Positions 1-9,374 of a stretch of DNA of 34,793 bases are shown one piece after another (within the stretch, counting starts at the first letter, position 1; the number at the start of each line of letters is the position of its first letter). The notes under the pieces are model-generated. The model was not told the origin of the DNA and did no database searches. It worked only from the letters and a program-made list of their open reading frames with translations. The stretch spans positions 1 through 34,793 of the forward strand of contig JAEZGH010000024.1 of assembly GCA_023417065.1 (NCBI GenBank). Reading direction: 5' to 3'. The translations under genes and the position numbers were made by a program. This stretch comes from Bacteroidota bacterium (lineage in GTDB: Bacteria > Bacteroidota > Bacteroidia > Cytophagales > Cyclobacteriaceae).

Positions 1-135
1 GTCTCACACCCCGCAGTTTCGTGCGCCATTCCCGGGACCTCAAAAGCTCATCACATGCTCGACAACGCGATGGCAGGCTTTGGAAGAATGCCCGATGAAA
101 AAGAACGCTTGAAAATGATTTCCATGCTCAAGTGA
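1..135 (+). CDS. Aldo/keto reductase, C-terminal fragment (5' part outside window)
   Basis: Frame 1 is open from the first base to a TGA at 133-135, giving 44 residues. The segment CAIPGTSKAHHMLDNAMAG resembles the C-terminal end of NADPH-dependent aldo/keto reductases, where an A-I-P-G-T-S/R motif contributes to cofactor phosphate binding and is followed by a helix with 'H-hydrophobic-x-x-N'. The catalytic Asp/Tyr/Lys/His residues would lie upstream, outside the window, so the substrate cannot be guessed. It precedes the susC operon by 239 bp and probably belongs to a separate transcript. The call rests on a short tail and could also be a related NAD(P)-linked oxidoreductase. Confidence 0.6.
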   Translation, partial: VSHPAVSCAIPGTSKAHHMLDNAMAGFGRMPDEKERLKMISMLK

Positions 136-374
136 CGCCAACGATTGTTGAGCGGTTTGTGCGTTAACATTCAAAATAATTCCATAAATGAAAAAGACCC
201 GCGGACCCTTATGCATGTTGTATTTTAGGAGCAAATAATTAATTTTAAAAAAAGAGTGTTGCCATTGGTTTGCTTCGAAGTTTTCCGGATCCGACGTCCC
301 TGTCAGATAACGTAACACCCGGGAGAGAGCTTTCAAGGCATCTGAGCGCGGTGCATAAAACCTATACTGGATAC

Positions 375-3300
375 ATGAGAAAATTTTTACTGGCCGGGAT
401 TATCCTTCTATGCGGTTCATTTTCACTATCGGCCCAGGAAAGGACGATCACAGGTAAGGTTGTTTCTGAAAAAGATGGCGAGGAATTGCCCGGAGTCAAC
501 ATCCGCGTGAAGAATTCTACCCGCGGGACAATATCCAACGTGAACGGTGATTATTCCCTCGAAGTCAGAGGGTCTGGAGATACGCTGGTGTTTTCATTTA
601 TCGGTTTTCTTCCGGTTGAACAGGTTGTGGGTAACCGAAGCGTTGTGAATGTCCGCATGGCGGGCGAAACAACGGAACTTGAAGAGGTGGTGGTTACCGG
701 CTTCCAGGAGGTTGAACGCAAACTTTTCACAGGATCTGCAGCTACCGTAAAAATGTCGGACCTGCGCGTTGGCGGGATGTCCAACGTCAGTCAGATGCTC
801 GAAGGACGCGTCGCCGGTGTTACCGTCGACAACGTCTCAGGATCCTTCGGAACAAACCCTAAAATCAGAATACGCGGTAATACTTCCATCAATGGCGATA
901 CACAACCACTCTTTGTTGTCGACGGCGTTATCCTTGAAGACCTCAACCAGGTAAACGCCGACGATATCATCACCGGGAATGCCAACACCCTGACAGCCTC
1001 CTCAATTGCAGGCCTTAATCCCGACGATATAGAATCCCAGCAAGTGCTGCGCGACGCTTCAGCTACAGCCCTGTACGGCACGCGCGCCAAGAACGGCGTT
1101 ATCGTGATCACTACCAAAAAAGGAAGAAGCGGCCAGACCCGCGTGAACTATGCTGCCAACTTCTCACTCAACCTAAGACCGACATATAATCAATTCGATA
1201 TCCTCAATTCAGGCGAGGAAATGTCGATCTACCGCGAGATGTATGAAAAGGGATTGATTGACATCACCACCTCCGTGAAAGCACAGAACTTCGGCGTACT
1301 GGGAAAGATGTTCTCTGAAATATCAGAACATAACCTGGACTGGGGACCAAATGGGTCGCTCAACGAAAACTTTCTCAACCAATATGAAAACGCAAATACT
1401 GATTGGTTTGATGTTCTTTTCCGCGACCTTTCCATGCAGCAGCAACATTCGCTAAGCTTCACAGCGGGAAATGAAAAACACAACAGCTACTATTCGATCA
1501 GTTATCTGCACGACAACGGACAGACTATTGCCGACAACGTGAAGCGCTACGCGGGAACGGCGAAGAACACATTCCTTTTTTCCGACAGGCTTTCACTGGA
1601 CCTGAAAATCACCGGAAACTATCGCGAGCAGCGCGCCCCCGGAACACAGAACCGTGATTTCGATCCGATCACCGGAAGATTCAGAAGGGATTTTGATATC
1701 AACCCGTTGAGTTATGCCCTGAACACCAGCCGGTCTATGCGCGCCTATGACAGCAACGGAAGACCTGAGTATTTCCGCAGGAATTATGCGCCGTTTAACA
1801 TCGTCGAAGAACTGAGTCTCAACTATATCAACATCAACGTTGCCGACCTGTCGACCCAGGCTGACCTGAATTACAAGATAAGGAACAACCTCAACCTGCG
1901 AAGCACCGCGCAAACAAGGTATGCGTTTACGCGCCGTGAGCACGTGATCCATGAACGCAGTAACCAGGCAGAAGCTTACCGCGCCGACGACACGCAATAC
2001 ATTCAGGATGCCAACCCACTCCTGTTTCGCGACCCTAATGATCCCGGTGGTCAGCCACAGGTTATCCTTCCCGAAGGCGGTTTCAACAACCTTACGACGG
2101 ATGATCTGAAATACTTCTATGTGCGAAACAGCCTGGACTGGCTGCACACGATCAACGACATTCATCAGATTAACGTACTCGCCGGACAGGAGATCAAATA
2201 CACCAATCGCAACAGCCGTCGCGCCGACGGGATCGGTGTCGTCTATGAGAACGGTGGCGTTGTCAACATCGACCCGCGCATGATCGACTTCCTCAACCGC
2301 CAGGGTATTTCAACCTACGCGATTGGATTCGACAATGAGCGCTTTGCCGGAGCTTTCCTCAACGCGGGATACGCGTACCGCGACAAGTATATCTTCAACG
2401 GTACGATAAGATACGATGGATCGAACCGCCTGGGCAAAAGTAAGAATGCCCGCTACCTTCCCACGTGGAACGTCAGCGGAGCCTGGAATATCGATCAGGA
2501 GTCGTTCTTTGATTTCGATCTGATCACGTACCTGAAGCTGCGCACAACCTACGGACTATCCGCCAACCTTGGTCCCAATACCAGCGCTCTGCTTAACCTG
2601 CGGTCAGGTGTCACCCTCCGCCCTACCGACGTCGAGACATATCTTTATATCCAGGACCTTGAAAACCGCGACCTCACCTGGGAAAAGCTGAATGAATTCA
2701 ACGTGGGAATCGACTTTGGCATACTCGACGGCAAAGTGACAGGTACCGTTGATTACTACACGCGGCATGCCTTCGACCTGATCGGGGTAATTCAAACCAG
2801 TGGCGTAGGCGGCAATGCCTACAAGACAGGAAACTACGCGAACATGGAATCTCAGGGTATTGAGTTTTCAATCAACAGCACAAATCTTCAGACCCGAAAC
2901 TTCTCCTGGCTCACCAGCTTCAACATCGGTTATACGCGCGACCGCATTACGAAGCTTGAATTCAATCCGCGCCTCGGCGACGCCATCACGCAGGGTGGTG
3001 CAGCGGTACTCGGCGGACCTCGCAGAGGATTGTTTTCGACACGATTCGCAGGACTGGATGCACGCGGCATACCCACCTTCTTCGATGAATACGGCGAGAG
3101 GGTTTACAACTACGACCTCCAGGATCGCGAAAACCTCACCAGCATCCTGAAATATGAAGGCCCGGCAGAACCTCGTGGCGCCGGAGGGTTTTCAAACATC
3201 TTCAACTACAAAGGCTTTTCGCTCAACGTATTCATGTCGTTCAAGTTCGATTACAAAATCCGCCTGGATGATGCATTCAGACCGCGATACAACGACTTCA

Positions 3301-3689
3301 ATTCGTTCTCGCGCGATTTCATCAACCGCTGGGTAATCCCGGGTGACGAAGCCCTCACCAACATTCCCGTAATCCTGGATCAGCGCGTCATCGAAAGCGA
3401 AAACGCCGATTTTCAAAATGCCTATGACTTATACAATAAGAGCACGGAGCGTGTTGCCGACGGTTCATACGTGAGGTTGAAAGCAGTGCGTCTGAGTTAT
3501 AGCATACCGAGGAACCTGTACTCCCGCATCCGTGCGAGCAACGCGCAGATTTCCGTGGAAGCACAAAACCTCATGCTCCTGTATTCGGATAAGCGCCTGA
3601 ACGGGCAGGACCCTGAGTTCTTCTCAGCCGGAGGTGTGGCACTGCCTCAGCCGCGACTGATCACAACATCAATAATTCTTGGATTCTAG
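375..3689 (+). CDS. SusC-family TonB-linked outer membrane transporter
   Basis: An energised outer-membrane channel that imports a bulky nutrient captured by its SusD partner. Starting at ATG 375 gives 1104 aa. Residues 1-21 are a signal peptide ending SFSLSAQ. Residues 23-105 are a carboxypeptidase-regulatory-like domain (RTITGKVVSEKDGEELPGVN). A TonB-box-like EEVVVTGF begins near residue 103, followed by the plug (QMLEGRVAGVTV, IRIRGNTSING, PLFVVDGVI). The rest is beta-barrel with aromatic and Asn-rich strands, ending in LITTSIILGF with a terminal Phe typical of barrel proteins. An in-frame upstream start at 270 would add 35 residues in front of the signal peptide and was rejected. susD follows after 10 bp. 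The length is normal for the family. The substrate is not shown by sequence; the peptidase downstream does not prove a peptide substrate. Confidence 0.95.
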   Translation: MRKFLLAGIILLCGSFSLSAQERTITGKVVSEKDGEELPGVNIRVKNSTRGTISNVNGDYSLEVRGSGDTLVFSFIGFLPVEQVVGNRSVVNVRMAGETTELEEVVVTGFQEVERKLFTGSAATVKMSDLRVGGMSNVSQMLEGRVAGVTVDNVSGSFGTNPKIRIRGNTSINGDTQPLFVVDGVILEDLNQVNADDIITGNANTLTASSIAGLNPDDIESQQVLRDASATALYGTRAKNGVIVITTKKGRSGQTRVNYAANFSLNLRPTYNQFDILNSGEEMSIYREMYEKGLIDITTSVKAQNFGVLGKMFSEISEHNLDWGPNGSLNENFLNQYENANTDWFDVLFRDLSMQQQHSLSFTAGNEKHNSYYSISYLHDNGQTIADNVKRYAGTAKNTFLFSDRLSLDLKITGNYREQRAPGTQNRDFDPITGRFRRDFDINPLSYALNTSRSMRAYDSNGRPEYFRRNYAPFNIVEELSLNYININVADLSTQADLNYKIRNNLNLRSTAQTRYAFTRREHVIHERSNQAEAYRADDTQYIQDANPLLFRDPNDPGGQPQVILPEGGFNNLTTDDLKYFYVRNSLDWLHTINDIHQINVLAGQEIKYTNRNSRRADGIGVVYENGGVVNIDPRMIDFLNRQGISTYAIGFDNERFAGAFLNAGYAYRDKYIFNGTIRYDGSNRLGKSKNARYLPTWNVSGAWNIDQESFFDFDLITYLKLRTTYGLSANLGPNTSALLNLRSGVTLRPTDVETYLYIQDLENRDLTWEKLNEFNVGIDFGILDGKVTGTVDYYTRHAFDLIGVIQTSGVGGNAYKTGNYANMESQGIEFSINSTNLQTRNFSWLTSFNIGYTRDRITKLEFNPRLGDAITQGGAAVLGGPRRGLFSTRFAGLDARGIPTFFDEYGERVYNYDLQDRENLTSILKYEGPAEPRGAGGFSNIFNYKGFSLNVFMSFKFDYKIRLDDAFRPRYNDFNSFSRDFINRWVIPGDEALTNIPVILDQRVIESENADFQNAYDLYNKSTERVADGSYVRLKAVRLSYSIPRNLYSRIRASNAQISVEAQNLMLLYSDKRLNGQDPEFFSAGGVALPQPRLITTSIILGF

Positions 3690-3699
3690 CAACGCAACC

Positions 3700-5142
3700 A
3701 TGAAACGAAATTTCAAATGGATTTCGATACTTCTCGCACTCGGCGTAGTTTCCGGTTGCGATAACTATCTGGAAGAAACTCCCGACAACCGCGTTGAGTT
3801 GAATACCATCGAAAAAGCTGCTCAACTTCTGACCAACGCTTACTCGGGCGCTTCCTATCAGTTCACCGAGTGGATGAGCGACAACGTCACATTCACCACC
3901 GGAACGGTAAGACTCCTCGAACACAATCAAGCCTATAAATGGGAAGACGTCACACCGGACAATCAGGATACGCCAACGTATTTCTGGACGTCTACCTACG
4001 ACGCGATTGCCCATGCGAATGAAGTCCTCGCGGTGATCGATAAGCTTCCCGGCGAGCGCGCGCGTAAACGTGCCGTTGAAGGTGAAGCATTGCTCGCCCG
4101 CGCATACGGACACTTCATGCTGGTAAACCTCTTTGCAAAACATTTCGACCCCGAAACAGCATCGTCCGATCCGGGTATCCCCTATGTGGAGGAACCTGAA
4201 CGCCAGTTCATCAAACAATACGAGCGCCAATCCGTCCGCGACGTCTATAACAAAATTGAGGACGACCTGCTCGACGGGCTGAGACTCGTTAACGAAAGCT
4301 TCTACGCGAATTCAGGCAAGTATCACTTCACCCGCAATGCCGCGCTTGCACTTGCGTCGCGCTTCTACCTGTTCAAGGGCGACTACGAAAAATGTATTGA
4401 ATACAGCACGCAGATGCTCGGCAGCGACCCCAGCGTGTTCATCAAAAACATCGAGGGACTGCTTGCTCAAACCGCGAACCCAAATGAGTTTATTCAGGCG
4501 TTTGTATCACCGACTGACCAAAGCAATCTGCTGATGGTTCGAAACGTCACCAACTTCCCGGTAAACGTGGGGTATTGGCCTTCACCAAATATTATCAACA
4601 ACATGTTCGACTCAAACCCCTGGTTCGTGCAGGACATAAGGACGAGCAATGAGTATCCTATCTACCTCCGTGGAACGGGATGGGCTCTTGCCAAGTATGA
4701 GTTTCTTTTTGAGCGAACCAGCCTCACCTCAAACGTAGGGTTGTACTATACCATCAACCCTGTTTTCCGCGGCGAGGAAGTACTGTTGAACAGGGCTGAA
4801 GCCTATGCGTTTTCAGGAAACTTTACCGCAGCACTGGCCGACCTTCAGGTATTGGTCAACGCGCGATACCAGAATGATCCGAAACTGACTATTCAGACGC
4901 TGCGCAACTATTACGGCAGCAACAACGACCTCCTCGTAACGGTACTTTTCATTCTCGATGAACGTCAGAAGGAGTTTATGCACGAAGGCCTGCGCTGGTT
5001 TGATATAAAACGCTACGGCATTCCTGTGACGCACTTCACCGACGAAGGTCAGTACATACTCCAGAGCGATGACCCAAGAAAAGTTTTACAGATACCGAAG
5101 GCGGCGATTGACGTGGGTGGCCTGAAACCTAACCCCAGGTAG
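3700..5142 (+). CDS. SusD/RagB-family nutrient-binding outer membrane lipoprotein
   Basis: A surface lipoprotein that caps the SusC channel and binds the nutrient. It has 480 aa from ATG 3700; an upstream in-frame TTG at 3679 overlaps the end of susC and would precede the signal peptide, so it was rejected. A type II signal peptide ends in the lipobox VVSGC with Cys20. The N-terminal NYLEETPDNRVEL is typical of SusD, as are the helical TPR-like segments (GEALLARAYGHFMLVNLFA near residue 130) and the C-terminal RQKEFMHEGLRWFDIKRYG motif shared by the RagB/SusD family. It is translated directly after susC and 3 bp before the zinc hydrolase gene, so the proteins are almost certainly co-expressed. 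Ligand specificity cannot be read from sequence. Confidence 0.95.
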   Translation: MKRNFKWISILLALGVVSGCDNYLEETPDNRVELNTIEKAAQLLTNAYSGASYQFTEWMSDNVTFTTGTVRLLEHNQAYKWEDVTPDNQDTPTYFWTSTYDAIAHANEVLAVIDKLPGERARKRAVEGEALLARAYGHFMLVNLFAKHFDPETASSDPGIPYVEEPERQFIKQYERQSVRDVYNKIEDDLLDGLRLVNESFYANSGKYHFTRNAALALASRFYLFKGDYEKCIEYSTQMLGSDPSVFIKNIEGLLAQTANPNEFIQAFVSPTDQSNLLMVRNVTNFPVNVGYWPSPNIINNMFDSNPWFVQDIRTSNEYPIYLRGTGWALAKYEFLFERTSLTSNVGLYYTINPVFRGEEVLLNRAEAYAFSGNFTAALADLQVLVNARYQNDPKLTIQTLRNYYGSNNDLLVTVLFILDERQKEFMHEGLRWFDIKRYGIPVTHFTDEGQYILQSDDPRKVLQIPKAAIDVGGLKPNPR

Positions 5143-5145
5143 TTT

Positions 5146-6018
5146 ATGAAGAACAGACTCAACTATATTACACTCCTCGTTATCAGCACCGTGCTGATCG
5201 CTACTTCCTGCTACAAAGACGAAGAGGTAAACAAACCGATAAAAGAAGTTCCCTTGTCGGATGATGTTCTTGATCAGTACGTCCAGGAAAACTTCATCGA
5301 CCCTTATGGCGTTGCCGTAAGGTTTAAGTATGTCGATCGTTATGTAGACCAGACCAAGAGGGTCACTCCGCCCCGCCGCGAAGTAGTCATCCCCATGCTG
5401 GACTTCCTCACATCGCTGTGGGTCGAACCTTTTATCGAGGCAGAAAACGGAGATCGTTTCTTCCGCGATCACGTGCCGGCCGAGGTGATCTTTATCGGCT
5501 CATCCATCTACAACGACGATGGAACCATCACCCTGGGAACCGCCGATGCAGGTGCACGGATCACCCTGACAGAAGTAAACGACATCGACCTGAACAACAA
5601 CCAGTGGATTATCCGTCAACTCGGAACTATCTATCACGAGTTTGCCCATATCATGCACCAGCGTTACAACCTCCCTCCTAACTGGCAGCAGATTTCACCC
5701 AACGGGTACACGTCGTCGGGATCGTGGTATAATCTTTCAGACAGTGAGGCGCTGCAGCGGGGCTTTGTTTCTCCCTACGGCACCAGCTCCTACAATGAAG
5801 ACTTCGCAGAGCTGGTGGCCTTCCTGTTATTCGATGCGAACTTTTTTGACACCTATATCAACGACAAAACGTGTTCTCCCGGCACAGTGTGCGCAGCAGA
5901 GAATGAAGGGCGTGCACTGCTGCGACGCAAATACAACGCCGTGCTTTCCCATTACAAGCAGAATACGGGCGTAGACCTGCTGGAAGTGAGGGCACTTATT
6001 CAACAAAAGCTTCAGTGA
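5146..6018 (+). CDS. Substrate-import-associated zinc metallohydrolase lipoprotein (HExxH)
   Basis: A predicted 290-aa lipoprotein metallopeptidase of the type found inside SusC/SusD operons (zinc-binding metallopeptidase family PF15890, as I recall it). The signal peptide ends VLIATSC with lipidated Cys22. The zinc motif is H164-E-F-A-H168 in the context GTIYHEFAHIMHQRYN, with a likely third ligand in the downstream EDFAELVAFLLF helix. The gene begins 3 bp after susD and its TGA overlaps the next ATG by one base (TGATG), so translation is probably coupled. Such proteins are thought to act on the cell surface on the imported ligand or its carrier, but their substrates are largely unknown and I infer none here. 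Confidence 0.85.
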   Translation: MKNRLNYITLLVISTVLIATSCYKDEEVNKPIKEVPLSDDVLDQYVQENFIDPYGVAVRFKYVDRYVDQTKRVTPPRREVVIPMLDFLTSLWVEPFIEAENGDRFFRDHVPAEVIFIGSSIYNDDGTITLGTADAGARITLTEVNDIDLNNNQWIIRQLGTIYHEFAHIMHQRYNLPPNWQQISPNGYTSSGSWYNLSDSEALQRGFVSPYGTSSYNEDFAELVAFLLFDANFFDTYINDKTCSPGTVCAAENEGRALLRRKYNAVLSHYKQNTGVDLLEVRALIQQKLQ

Positions 6019-7343
6019 TGAAAAAGTATATACTCCAATTCGGATTTCTGCTACTGGTGCTGGTTTCCTGCAAGGACGACGAGCAAAGGATCTTTGATAA
6101 ACCCGCCGACGAACGGTCCGCCGAAGCTATTGCAGAATTGAAGTCAGAGCTTACCCGCCCTCCGTTTGGCTGGAAAATAAAATATCAGCCCGAAAATGAA
6201 ACCGGGTCGTATTGGGTGCTGCTGAAGTTTGAAAACAACAACGAAGTACGCATTCAGTCAGACCTGCCTCAGAACGATGGCGAATTTTTCGACCAGACCA
6301 TTACCTATAGAATCGACAGCTCCCTGGGACTGGAACTGATCTTCGAAAGCTATTCATTCTTCAGCTACCTTTTTGAACAGGAACAAGCCACTTTGCTTGC
6401 GGAGTATGAGTTCAACTACGCCAGCAAAACACCCAACAACGAGCTCGTCTTCGTCAGCAAAACAGACCCTGCGCCCCGCACTACCATTCTATTCCAGGAG
6501 GCATCCGAAGCAGATGTGGCGTTGCTTGGACAGGCGATTTCACCCAACCTGCAGAAGTTTCCATCTTCGTGCAGGCTTTCGTACAATTCCAGAAATGCAG
6601 CGGTTTATTTTTCCCTTGATCACTTGCGTCGTGTTGCTGCATTCAACTGGGTATCCCTGAAATCTGACGAGGCCGTTGGCCAGGCTGTTAACGTTCTCAC
6701 TGGTTATTATCTCCGCGGCGATTCCATCGTATTTGAGCAACCCCTTGACGTAACGTTCAACGGCGCGCGCGTCTATATCAAGAGCCTCCTTTTGACGACC
6801 ATCGAGGAAACACCTGTTAATATTTGTCCCGAGCCCTCAACGGCGCCGATTTACAATGGACTGACGTCGTTGAATGAAGGAATTCGTATTGAAACAAGTT
6901 TGTATGACAACGCAGGTGCTGCGTTCAGAACCACTGCCGACATCTATGCAGCCCCCGTGGACTATATGTTCAACGAAAACGGCATGTCGATGGGCGCTCA
7001 GGTGCGGAGTGATATTGTAGGGGCCGACTGGTTCCTGGTGTATAACAATTCGGGTGGGTTGAATGCGATGGGATTCCTCGTGGAAAACCCCGACGGAAGC
7101 ACTGCTATCGTCGTAAAGGAATATACCGCGACCTATGATGGAAACGTAATTGAATTCACCTTTGCCGATGATGTCACGATCTTCAGGCCGCTGGACCCCA
7201 GGACAAACGTTGCAAACGTGCAGAATTATCTTGATCTGATCACGGCAGGCGGAAAAACCTATGCATACCGCGTGAACCAGTATTTCTTCCAATTGTATAA
7301 TCCATGCAGTGGATGGCGATACTACGTTCAGATTATCCAGTAA
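6018..7343 (+). CDS. DUF4302-type lipoprotein of the Sus-like operon
   Basis: A 441-aa lipoprotein. The signal peptide FGFLLLVLVSC gives lipidated Cys18, followed by Lys-Asp-Asp-Glu, a common outer-membrane or surface export context in Bacteroidetes. The N-terminal region (AIAELKSELTRPPFGWKIKY, then SYWVLLKFENNNEVRI) matches the pattern of DUF4302 proteins, which recur next to SusD and the zinc metallohydrolase. Start ATG 6018 overlaps the preceding TGA; the GTG three bases earlier is less likely. No catalytic motif is visible, and most of the chain looks like beta-strand with aromatic residues. The role is unknown; it may be an accessory ligand-binding or surface-scaffold subunit of the importer. 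Confidence 0.75.
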   Translation: MKKYILQFGFLLLVLVSCKDDEQRIFDKPADERSAEAIAELKSELTRPPFGWKIKYQPENETGSYWVLLKFENNNEVRIQSDLPQNDGEFFDQTITYRIDSSLGLELIFESYSFFSYLFEQEQATLLAEYEFNYASKTPNNELVFVSKTDPAPRTTILFQEASEADVALLGQAISPNLQKFPSSCRLSYNSRNAAVYFSLDHLRRVAAFNWVSLKSDEAVGQAVNVLTGYYLRGDSIVFEQPLDVTFNGARVYIKSLLLTTIEETPVNICPEPSTAPIYNGLTSLNEGIRIETSLYDNAGAAFRTTADIYAAPVDYMFNENGMSMGAQVRSDIVGADWFLVYNNSGGLNAMGFLVENPDGSTAIVVKEYTATYDGNVIEFTFADDVTIFRPLDPRTNVANVQNYLDLITAGGKTYAYRVNQYFFQLYNPCSGWRYYVQIIQ

Positions 7344-7444
7344 CTATTTTCTGTAGATACTGAACTTCGGGATTGTTATCCTCGAAGGTGTCGGGAAAAA
7401 TTGTTATATTGACTAACCTTTGCTGTCTATATCACCATTAACCC

Positions 7445-8857
7445 ATGAACAAATTAAGACTATTAAGTGTACTGACGGTTTTTACCGTCGTCAGTGCGCT
7501 GTACCTCACATCCTGTAAGGATGACGATGATCCGGAGCCACGCGCCAAAGTTTCATTTTCCTCAGCGAACATTTCTGTGAACGAAGACCAGGGAGACCTG
7601 CCTGTGACGGTTGTGCTCGATCGCGCGCTGAATGAGGATGTCGTCGTTGAATACTCCATCAGTGGTTCGGCAACGAGGCGCAACAGTACCAATGCTGCAA
7701 CTGCTGATTATCAAATCACCGGTACAATTGGCGAAGTGTTGATTCCCAAGGGACAAACATCCGGCACCATCAATATCAGTATCCTGAACGACGGCGTTTA
7801 CGAAGACGATGAAACTATTGTTCTAACCATTGACGATGTCGACAGCGATCTCGTTGATTTCGGCGAACGCACGCAGCTTACGATTACTATAACGAGTGAT
7901 GATTCAGAACTCATTGCCTCCTTCCAAACAATAAGTTTGGAAGTAAACGAAAGCGATGCCGGCCTACATGAAATCATAGTATCGCTGAATCAGGCCCCCT
8001 CGTCAGATGTTGTTGTAAAGTACCAGATCTCGCCCTGGCTGGTTAATAACCAGGCTGTTTCGGGCGTTGCCATCGACTCTGTTTCTGCATTCCAGGCGCA
8101 AATCCCACCGGAGTATTATGATTACTTTATCGACGGCACGTCCGGAGAACTCACGATACCTGCAGGACAAACAAGCGCTGCCATTAGAATTAACGTTCTC
8201 TCCGACTTCCACCTGGAGGACACAGAAACCATTGAGTTTACGCTCATTGCCTCACCTGGAATAGTTCCCGGCACCGCAAACAAAGCCATGATAACCATTA
8301 CCCAGGAAGATGGTCGCGTTATTGCCCTCGACTGGGGTGGCGAAGAAGCTACTGATGCCGACATGGATCTTTGGGTATGGTTCAGCGTAGACGAGACGCC
8401 GGATTGGTTTCCTTTCATTTTCTCCGTGGTCCCAGGTACCGACCCTCCCGAAATCGGGTTCATCCCTAACACTTTCATTACGGAAGTGCAGCAGCAGGGA
8501 TTTGACAAAATCGACTTCGGAATCAGCGCCATTTATTACAGTGGCACCAAAGATCCGCTGGAATTCAGGACAATCATCGCAGACTTTGAAGATGATGAAC
8601 TTGAGCCCGTAGATCAACGGGAAGTAACTGATGCGAGCTACGGCATCGTTAACATCAACGCATGGGATAACCAATCCACAGGAACAGACCCTATCATCAT
8701 TCAGACGTTCACTTATGAAAACGGCGCTTACGGCCCGGCCAGTGACATCACCGTACCTGATGAAAGATCAAGAGTCGGAACTGTCAAGATACCCAACCAC
8801 CTGATGGGCAAAAAGAAAGGACGCATCATCAGACAAATCAATCGCCGCGTCTTCTGA
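7445..8857 (+). CDS. Calx-beta repeat lipoprotein
   Basis: A 470-aa secreted lipoprotein. The signal peptide ends ALYLTSC with Cys24, then a KDDDD run. Two Calx-beta-type repeats follow: residues about 33-145 (VSFSSANISVNEDQGDLPV ... ILNDGVYEDDETIVLTIDD) and about 155-285 (SLEVNESDAGLHEIIVSL ... VLSDFHLEDTETIEFTL). Both carry the E-D-x-E-T calcium-binding loop near their end. The C-terminal about 170 residues (ALDWGGEEATDADMDLWVWF onward) form an Asp- and Trp-rich domain I do not recognise, ending in a basic tail KKKGRIIRQINRRVF. The gene lies 101 bp after the DUF4302 gene, so it may be the last operon gene or have its own promoter. It ends at the bidirectional terminator at 8875-8912. The role is probably surface adhesion or calcium-dependent binding. 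Confidence 0.8.
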   Translation: MNKLRLLSVLTVFTVVSALYLTSCKDDDDPEPRAKVSFSSANISVNEDQGDLPVTVVLDRALNEDVVVEYSISGSATRRNSTNAATADYQITGTIGEVLIPKGQTSGTINISILNDGVYEDDETIVLTIDDVDSDLVDFGERTQLTITITSDDSELIASFQTISLEVNESDAGLHEIIVSLNQAPSSDVVVKYQISPWLVNNQAVSGVAIDSVSAFQAQIPPEYYDYFIDGTSGELTIPAGQTSAAIRINVLSDFHLEDTETIEFTLIASPGIVPGTANKAMITITQEDGRVIALDWGGEEATDADMDLWVWFSVDETPDWFPFIFSVVPGTDPPEIGFIPNTFITEVQQQGFDKIDFGISAIYYSGTKDPLEFRTIIADFEDDELEPVDQREVTDASYGIVNINAWDNQSTGTDPIIIQTFTYENGAYGPASDITVPDERSRVGTVKIPNHLMGKKKGRIIRQINRRVF

Positions 8858-8874
8858 TCGCGACAACGCTAACG

Positions 8875-8912
8875 AAAAAAGAGGCTGTCTTAAAGGGCAG
8901 CCTCTTTTTTTT
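8875..8912. terminator. Bidirectional intrinsic terminator between convergent operons
   Basis: The hairpin is 8881-8904 (GAGGCTGTC / GGCAGCCTC arms with one T-G wobble). It is flanked by six A on the left (8875-8880) and eight T on the right (8905-8912), so it has a U-tract in both directions. It lies between the Calx-beta gene (+) and the ArsC-like end of the trp operon (-) and is well placed to stop both transcripts. Confidence 0.93.
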
Positions 8913-8990
8913 GATTTCTGATTGGCATAATCAACAACCCGGAACCAACAAGACTCTTAGCACGACCAGCCCCGAAAGCCGAAGTTTATA

Positions 8991-9356
8991 CTATCCAAAC
9001 AACTCCTCATAGCGATCCGCGTCAAAGCCCAGGATCTGGATTTTATCATTCTTCTCAATAACAGGACGTTTAATAGCGCTGGTCTTCTCCTGCAGTACCT
9101 TTACCGCGCTTGCGTTGCTCTTAACCGAAAGCTTCACCTCTTCCGGAAGCTGTTTCCAGGTCAGCCCCTTTCTGTTCACAACGGACTCCCACCCTTCCTG
9201 CTCCATCCATTGTTTAAGTTTCGCAGCGGTGATCCCTTTCGATTTAAAATCGTGAAAGGTGTACTCCACACCGTGTTCGTCGAGCCAGCGAAGCGCTTTC
9301 TTCACCGTATCGCAGTTCTTGATTCCGTAAACTGTGTAGCCAGATTTAGTGCTCAT
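8991..9356 (-). CDS. YffB/Spx-type ArsC-family protein
   Basis: A 121-aa thioredoxin-fold protein of the arsenate-reductase-like (ArsC/Spx/YffB) family. The N-terminus YTVYGIKNCDTVKKALRWL places a single Cys at position 15, the family's active-site Cys. The pattern GIKNCDTxKKA is closer to YffB, a putative glutathione-dependent reductase, than to true arsenate reductases. The C-terminal IKRPVIEKND contains the conserved Arg-Pro. It is the last gene of the minus-strand trp operon, 18 bp after DAHP synthase. That may only reflect read-through, since no biosynthetic role in Trp synthesis is known for the family. No arsenic-resistance genes are nearby, which argues against an ars function. Confidence 0.85.
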   Translation of the reverse strand: MSTKSGYTVYGIKNCDTVKKALRWLDEHGVEYTFHDFKSKGITAAKLKQWMEQEGWESVVNRKGLTWKQLPEEVKLSVKSNASAVKVLQEKTSAIKRPVIEKNDKIQILGFDADRYEELFG

Positions 9357-9374
9357 GTTTATCGTTTATTATTT

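Noticed and set aside
40..336. 98-aa minus-strand frame at the window start
   Set aside because: It lies opposite the aldo/keto reductase tail and the spacer, with no recognisable motif or start context.
270..374. N-terminal extension of SusC from an earlier start
   Set aside because: It would place 35 non-homologous residues in front of a well-formed signal peptide beginning at ATG 375.
1593..2165. 190-aa minus-strand frame inside susC
   Set aside because: Shadow of the barrel-coding region; no family resemblance, and the plus frame is certain.
7365..7387. Imperfect hairpin after the DUF4302 gene, considered as a terminator
   Set aside because: The stem is interrupted and no T-run follows, so transcription may continue into the Calx-beta gene.
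8991..9356. Annotation of the ArsC-like protein as arsenate reductase
   Set aside because: The motif is of YffB/Spx type and no ars genes accompany it.
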